From positions 1 to 8,511 of the forward strand of contig MEWM01000041.1 in NCBI GenBank assembly GCA_001775355.1: a DNA stretch of 8,511 nt. The letters run 5' to 3'. The translations under genes and the position numbers were made by a program. Below the pieces are notes generated by a model. That model was not told where the DNA came from. It did not search any database and worked only from the letters and a program-made list of their open reading frames with translations. The DNA comes from a candidate division Zixibacteria bacterium RBG_16_43_9. Its GTDB lineage: Bacteria; Zixibacteria; MSB-5A5; RBG-16-43-9. Below are positions 6,441 to 8,511 of this stretch, piece by piece; the first letter of the stretch is position 1; every line of letters starts with the position of its first letter.

Positions 6441-6468
6441 CAAAAAACGTCCGGCATAAAGCCGGACG
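6441..6468 (-). terminator. Rho-independent terminator of dnaK
   Basis: CGTCCGGC (6448-6455) and GCCGGACG (6461-6468) form a perfect 8-bp GC-rich stem with a 5-nt loop. On the minus strand it is followed at once by TTTTTT (6447-6442), the classic intrinsic terminator, about 44 nt past the dnaK stop. On the plus strand the stem is followed by CTACATTTTT, so it may work weakly for the convergent CreD-like gene. The 6346-6440 stretch before it shows only short imperfect symmetry. Confidence 0.85.
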
Positions 6469-6473
6469 CTACA

Positions 6474-6508
6474 TTTTTCATTCGTTATTCGTCATCCGTC
6501 ATTTGTTT
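6474..6508. repeat. Degenerate 7-bp tandem repeat between dnaK stop and terminator
   Basis: Five heptamers run in register: TTTTTCA, TTCGTTA, TTCGTCA, TCCGTCA, TTTGTTT. The array fills the space between the terminator stem and the dnaK stop codon. A similar 7-bp period is seen at the other side of dnaK (8481-8508). The unit is imperfect, so the array is either old or built by another process than simple slippage. Confidence 0.5.
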
Positions 6509-6511
6509 TTA

Positions 6512-8428
6512 TTATTTATCATCCATCACTTCATAATCCGCATCCACTGCACCTTCTTTTTTCGACTTATCCTCTCCCTTGCTCTCTTCAGACTGCCCTC
6601 CTGGACCTTGTCCTGCAGACTGCTGAGTGGTGGTCTTTTTGTACATCTCCTCGGCTATTTTGTGAGAAGCAGTCAGAAGCTCTTCAGTTGCCCTATCGAT
6701 CTCATCTTTGTTATCACTGCGAACGACAGATTTGACTTTTTCTACTGCCTGCTCAATCTTTTTTCTTTCTTCAGGAGAAACTTTATCTCCGTATTCCTTT
6801 AAAGTTTTCTCTGTGGTATAAACCACCTGATCAGCTTTGTTCCGGGATTCAACCAAACCCTTCTTCCTTCTGTCCTCTTCTGCATGAGATTCTGCATCTT
6901 TCCCCATACCCTTAATCTCCTGCTCAGAGAGCCCTGAAGAGGCTTGAATCTTAATCGACTGCTCCTTACCGGTTCCCAAATCTTTGGCAGAAACGTGAAC
7001 TATTCCATTCGCATCTATGTCAAAGGTGACTTCGACTTGAGGAATCCCCCTGGGAGCAGGAGGAATCCCAACTAAGTCAAACCTGCCCAGTGTGCGGTTA
7101 TCTATAGCCATTTCTCTTTCACCCTGAAGAACGTGGATTGAGACTGCGGTCTGGTCATCTGCTGCTGTAGAAAATATTTGACTCCTTCTTGTCGGGATAG
7201 TAGTGTTCCTTTCTATCAGACGGGTCATCACTCCGCCTAAGGTTTCAATTCCTAAGGAAAGGGGAGTCACGTCTAAAAGAAGCACATCCTTCACCTCACC
7301 GGTCAATACCGCGGCCTGAATAGCAGCACCGACTGCTACCACCTCATCCGGGTTTACCCCTTTATGCGGCTCTTTTCTGAATAGGTCCTTTACTAGTTCC
7401 TGAACCTTGGGCATTCTGGTCTGTCCGCCAACTAATATAACCTCATCTATATCCTCAGGCGATAGCTTAGCATCTTCCAAAGCTCTTTTGCATGGACCAA
7501 TGGTTCTCTGAAGAAGGTCGTCTACTAACTGCTCTAATTTCGCTCTGGTGAGCGACAGGTCCAGATGTTTTGGACCTGAGGCATCAGCAGTTATGAACGG
7601 GAGGTTGATATTTGTCTGCATAGTGGTGGAAAGCTCGCATTTAGCCTTTTCTGCCGCCTCTTTAAGCCTCTGCAAAGCCATCCGGTCTTTTCTTAAATCT
7701 ATGCCGTAGTTTTTCTGGAACTCATCTGCCATCCAGTCGATAACCTTCTGATCAAAATCATCTCCGCCTAAATGGGTATCCCCATTGGTCGACCTCACCT
7801 CAAAGACCCCTTCTCCTATCTCTAAGATCGAGATATCGAAAGTTCCGCCGCCCAAGTCAAACACTGCTATCTTTTCATCCTTCTTTTTTTCCAGACCATA
7901 GGCTAAGGAGGAAGAAGTTGGTTCATTTATGATTCTTATGACGTCCAGTCCAGCGATTCTCCCGGCGTCTTTGGTTGCCTGTCTTTGTGAATCGTTAAAA
8001 TAAGCCGGCACAGTGATTACTGCCTGAATAACCGGTTCTCCAAGATAATCCTCTGCGGTTTTTTTCATATACTGCAAAATCATGGCTGAGATCTCTGGAG
8101 GCGAATATTCTTTTCCCTGAATTAAAACCCTTACATCACCGTTGGTTGCTTCCACGATTTTATAGGGAACTAACTTCTCCTCTGCCAGAACCTCATTGTG
8201 CTTTCTGCCCATAAACCTTTTGATTGAGAAAACGGTATTCTCCGGATTGGTAATCGCCTGCCTTTTGGCAATCTGCCCGACCAGTCTTTCGCCGGTTTTG
8301 GTGAAGGCTACGACCGAAGGAGTAGTTCTCATCCCCTCAGCATTGGGAATAACCTTAGGCTCACCCCCCTCCATCACCGCCACGCAGGAATTAGTCGTTC
8401 CTAAATCTATGCCGATTACTTTAGCCAT
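6512..8428 (-). CDS. dnaK: Chaperone protein DnaK (Hsp70)
   Basis: DnaK is the ATP-driven cytoplasmic Hsp70 that binds and releases unfolded segments with DnaJ and GrpE. The protein is complete at 638 residues, the length of E. coli DnaK. The nucleotide-binding domain (about 1-380) shows [14 protein letters not shown] (5-18), [20 protein letters not shown] (136-155), [13 protein letters not shown] (190-202) and [13 protein letters not shown] (331-343). The linker [15 protein letters not shown] is at 381-395, the beta substrate-binding domain at about 396-505, and the helical lid at about 506-600. A Gly/Gln/Ser/Lys-rich tail ends in [10 protein letters not shown]. The insertion at about 77-100, absent from Gram-positive homologues, is present. 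The usual EPTAAALAYG reads [10 protein letters not shown] (169-178). AGGAGG sits 9 nt before the ATG. grpE, hrcA and dnaJ are not adjacent. A strong terminator follows. The identification is secure. Confidence 0.99.
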   Translation of the reverse strand: MAKVIGIDLGTTNSCVAVMEGGEPKVIPNAEGMRTTPSVVAFTKTGERLVGQIAKRQAITNPENTVFSIKRFMGRKHNEVLAEEKLVPYKIVEATNGDVRVLIQGKEYSPPEISAMILQYMKKTAEDYLGEPVIQAVITVPAYFNDSQRQATKDAGRIAGLDVIRIINEPTSSSLAYGLEKKKDEKIAVFDLGGGTFDISILEIGEGVFEVRSTNGDTHLGGDDFDQKVIDWMADEFQKNYGIDLRKDRMALQRLKEAAEKAKCELSTTMQTNINLPFITADASGPKHLDLSLTRAKLEQLVDDLLQRTIGPCKRALEDAKLSPEDIDEVILVGGQTRMPKVQELVKDLFRKEPHKGVNPDEVVAVGAAIQAAVLTGEVKDVLLLDVTPLSLGIETLGGVMTRLIERNTTIPTRRSQIFSTAADDQTAVSIHVLQGEREMAIDNRTLGRFDLVGIPPAPRGIPQVEVTFDIDANGIVHVSAKDLGTGKEQSIKIQASSGLSEQEIKGMGKDAESHAEEDRRKKGLVESRNKADQVVYTTEKTLKEYGDKVSPEERKKIEQAVEKVKSVVRSDNKDEIDRATEELLTASHKIAEEMYKKTTTQQSAGQGPGGQSEESKGEDKSKKEGAVDADYEVMDDK

Positions 8429-8437
8429 TTTTCTTAA

Positions 8438-8471
8438 CCTCCTATTATATTCTTTCTAAGTTATACCTCAA
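8438..8471 (-). promoter_or_regulatory. dnaK ribosome binding site with an overlapping promoter-like match
   Basis: AGGAGG (8438-8443) is a perfect Shine-Dalgarno 9 nt before the dnaK ATG. Immediately upstream, TATAAT (8444-8449) lies 16 bp from TTGAGG (8466-8471). A transcript from that promoter would begin inside or after the Shine-Dalgarno, so it is unlikely to be the main one; the true promoter may lie past the window edge. No CIRCE repeat or sigma32-type boxes appear in the 83 bp visible. Confidence 0.35.
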
Positions 8472-8480
8472 ACTTTATAA

Positions 8481-8508
8481 AGTGGCCAGTGGTCGGTTTT
8501 CAGTTACT
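8481..8508. repeat. Degenerate 7-bp-period repeat upstream of dnaK
   Basis: AGTGGCC, AGTGGTC, GGTTTTC and AGTTACT run in a 7-bp register, followed by GAC at the window edge, where the repeat is cut off. The first two copies differ at one base; the others are diverged. It mirrors the heptamer array on the far side of dnaK in period but not in unit sequence. Confidence 0.35.
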
Positions 8509-8511
8509 GAC

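Noticed and set aside
8429..8511. CIRCE operator or sigma32 promoter upstream of dnaK
   Set aside because: No TTAGCACTC/GAGTGCTAA-type inverted repeat and no CTTGAA/CCCCAT boxes were found in the visible part.
1..8511. CRISPR array, tRNA, rRNA or complete mobile element
   Set aside because: No regularly spaced identical repeats, no cloverleaf with TTCRA loop and acceptor ends, and no transposase or integrase frame were seen by eye.

Overview
The window holds five solid protein genes and an unusual density of palindromic and short-period repeats in the gaps between them. It looks like a Gram-negative-type bacterium from an uncultured or poorly sampled phylum of moderate GC. DnaK carries the insertion in its ATPase domain typical of Gram-negative homologues, and there is a CreD-type inner-membrane protein and an O-antigen-ligase-type polymerase fused to TPRs. 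The intergenic repeats resemble those seen in several candidate phyla of the FCB group. The phylum assignment is inference only.

Layout, left to right. Positions 1-229 hold the end of an open frame entering from the left edge (+), running into three stacked palindromes. dnaJ (230-1396, -) follows, with a good sigma70-like promoter of its own at 1437-1464. A second REP-like pair lies at 1522-1598. Next is a 771-residue Wzy/WaaL-type membrane protein with a C-terminal TPR half (1651-3966, -). The 297-bp gap upstream of it holds a possible gene remnant (4023-4124, -), a perfect CRP/FNR-type palindrome (4155-4172) and a promoter. These precede a free-standing tandem ACT protein that resembles the regulatory end of aspartokinase (4264-4728, +). 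A 360-bp gap contains a nested inverted repeat (4751-4817) and a candidate promoter. A CreD-family membrane protein (5089-6345, +) then converges on dnaK (6512-8428, -), with a rho-independent terminator for dnaK between them.

The genes do not form one pathway. dnaK and dnaJ encode partners of the same chaperone machine and lie on the same strand, but they are about 5.1 kb apart with three unrelated genes between them, two on the opposite strand, so they cannot form one operon here. No grpE or hrcA and no CIRCE operator is visible. The ligase and CreD-like genes suggest envelope functions. The ACT protein suggests amino-acid sensing.

The most notable signals are: a REP-like hairpin family (five units) with covarying stems around a constant GA/GA internal mismatch; the CRP-like operator in front of the orphan ACT gene; heptamer-periodic arrays on both sides of dnaK; and the orphan aspartokinase-type regulatory protein itself. 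No complete new defence or mobile system is visible.
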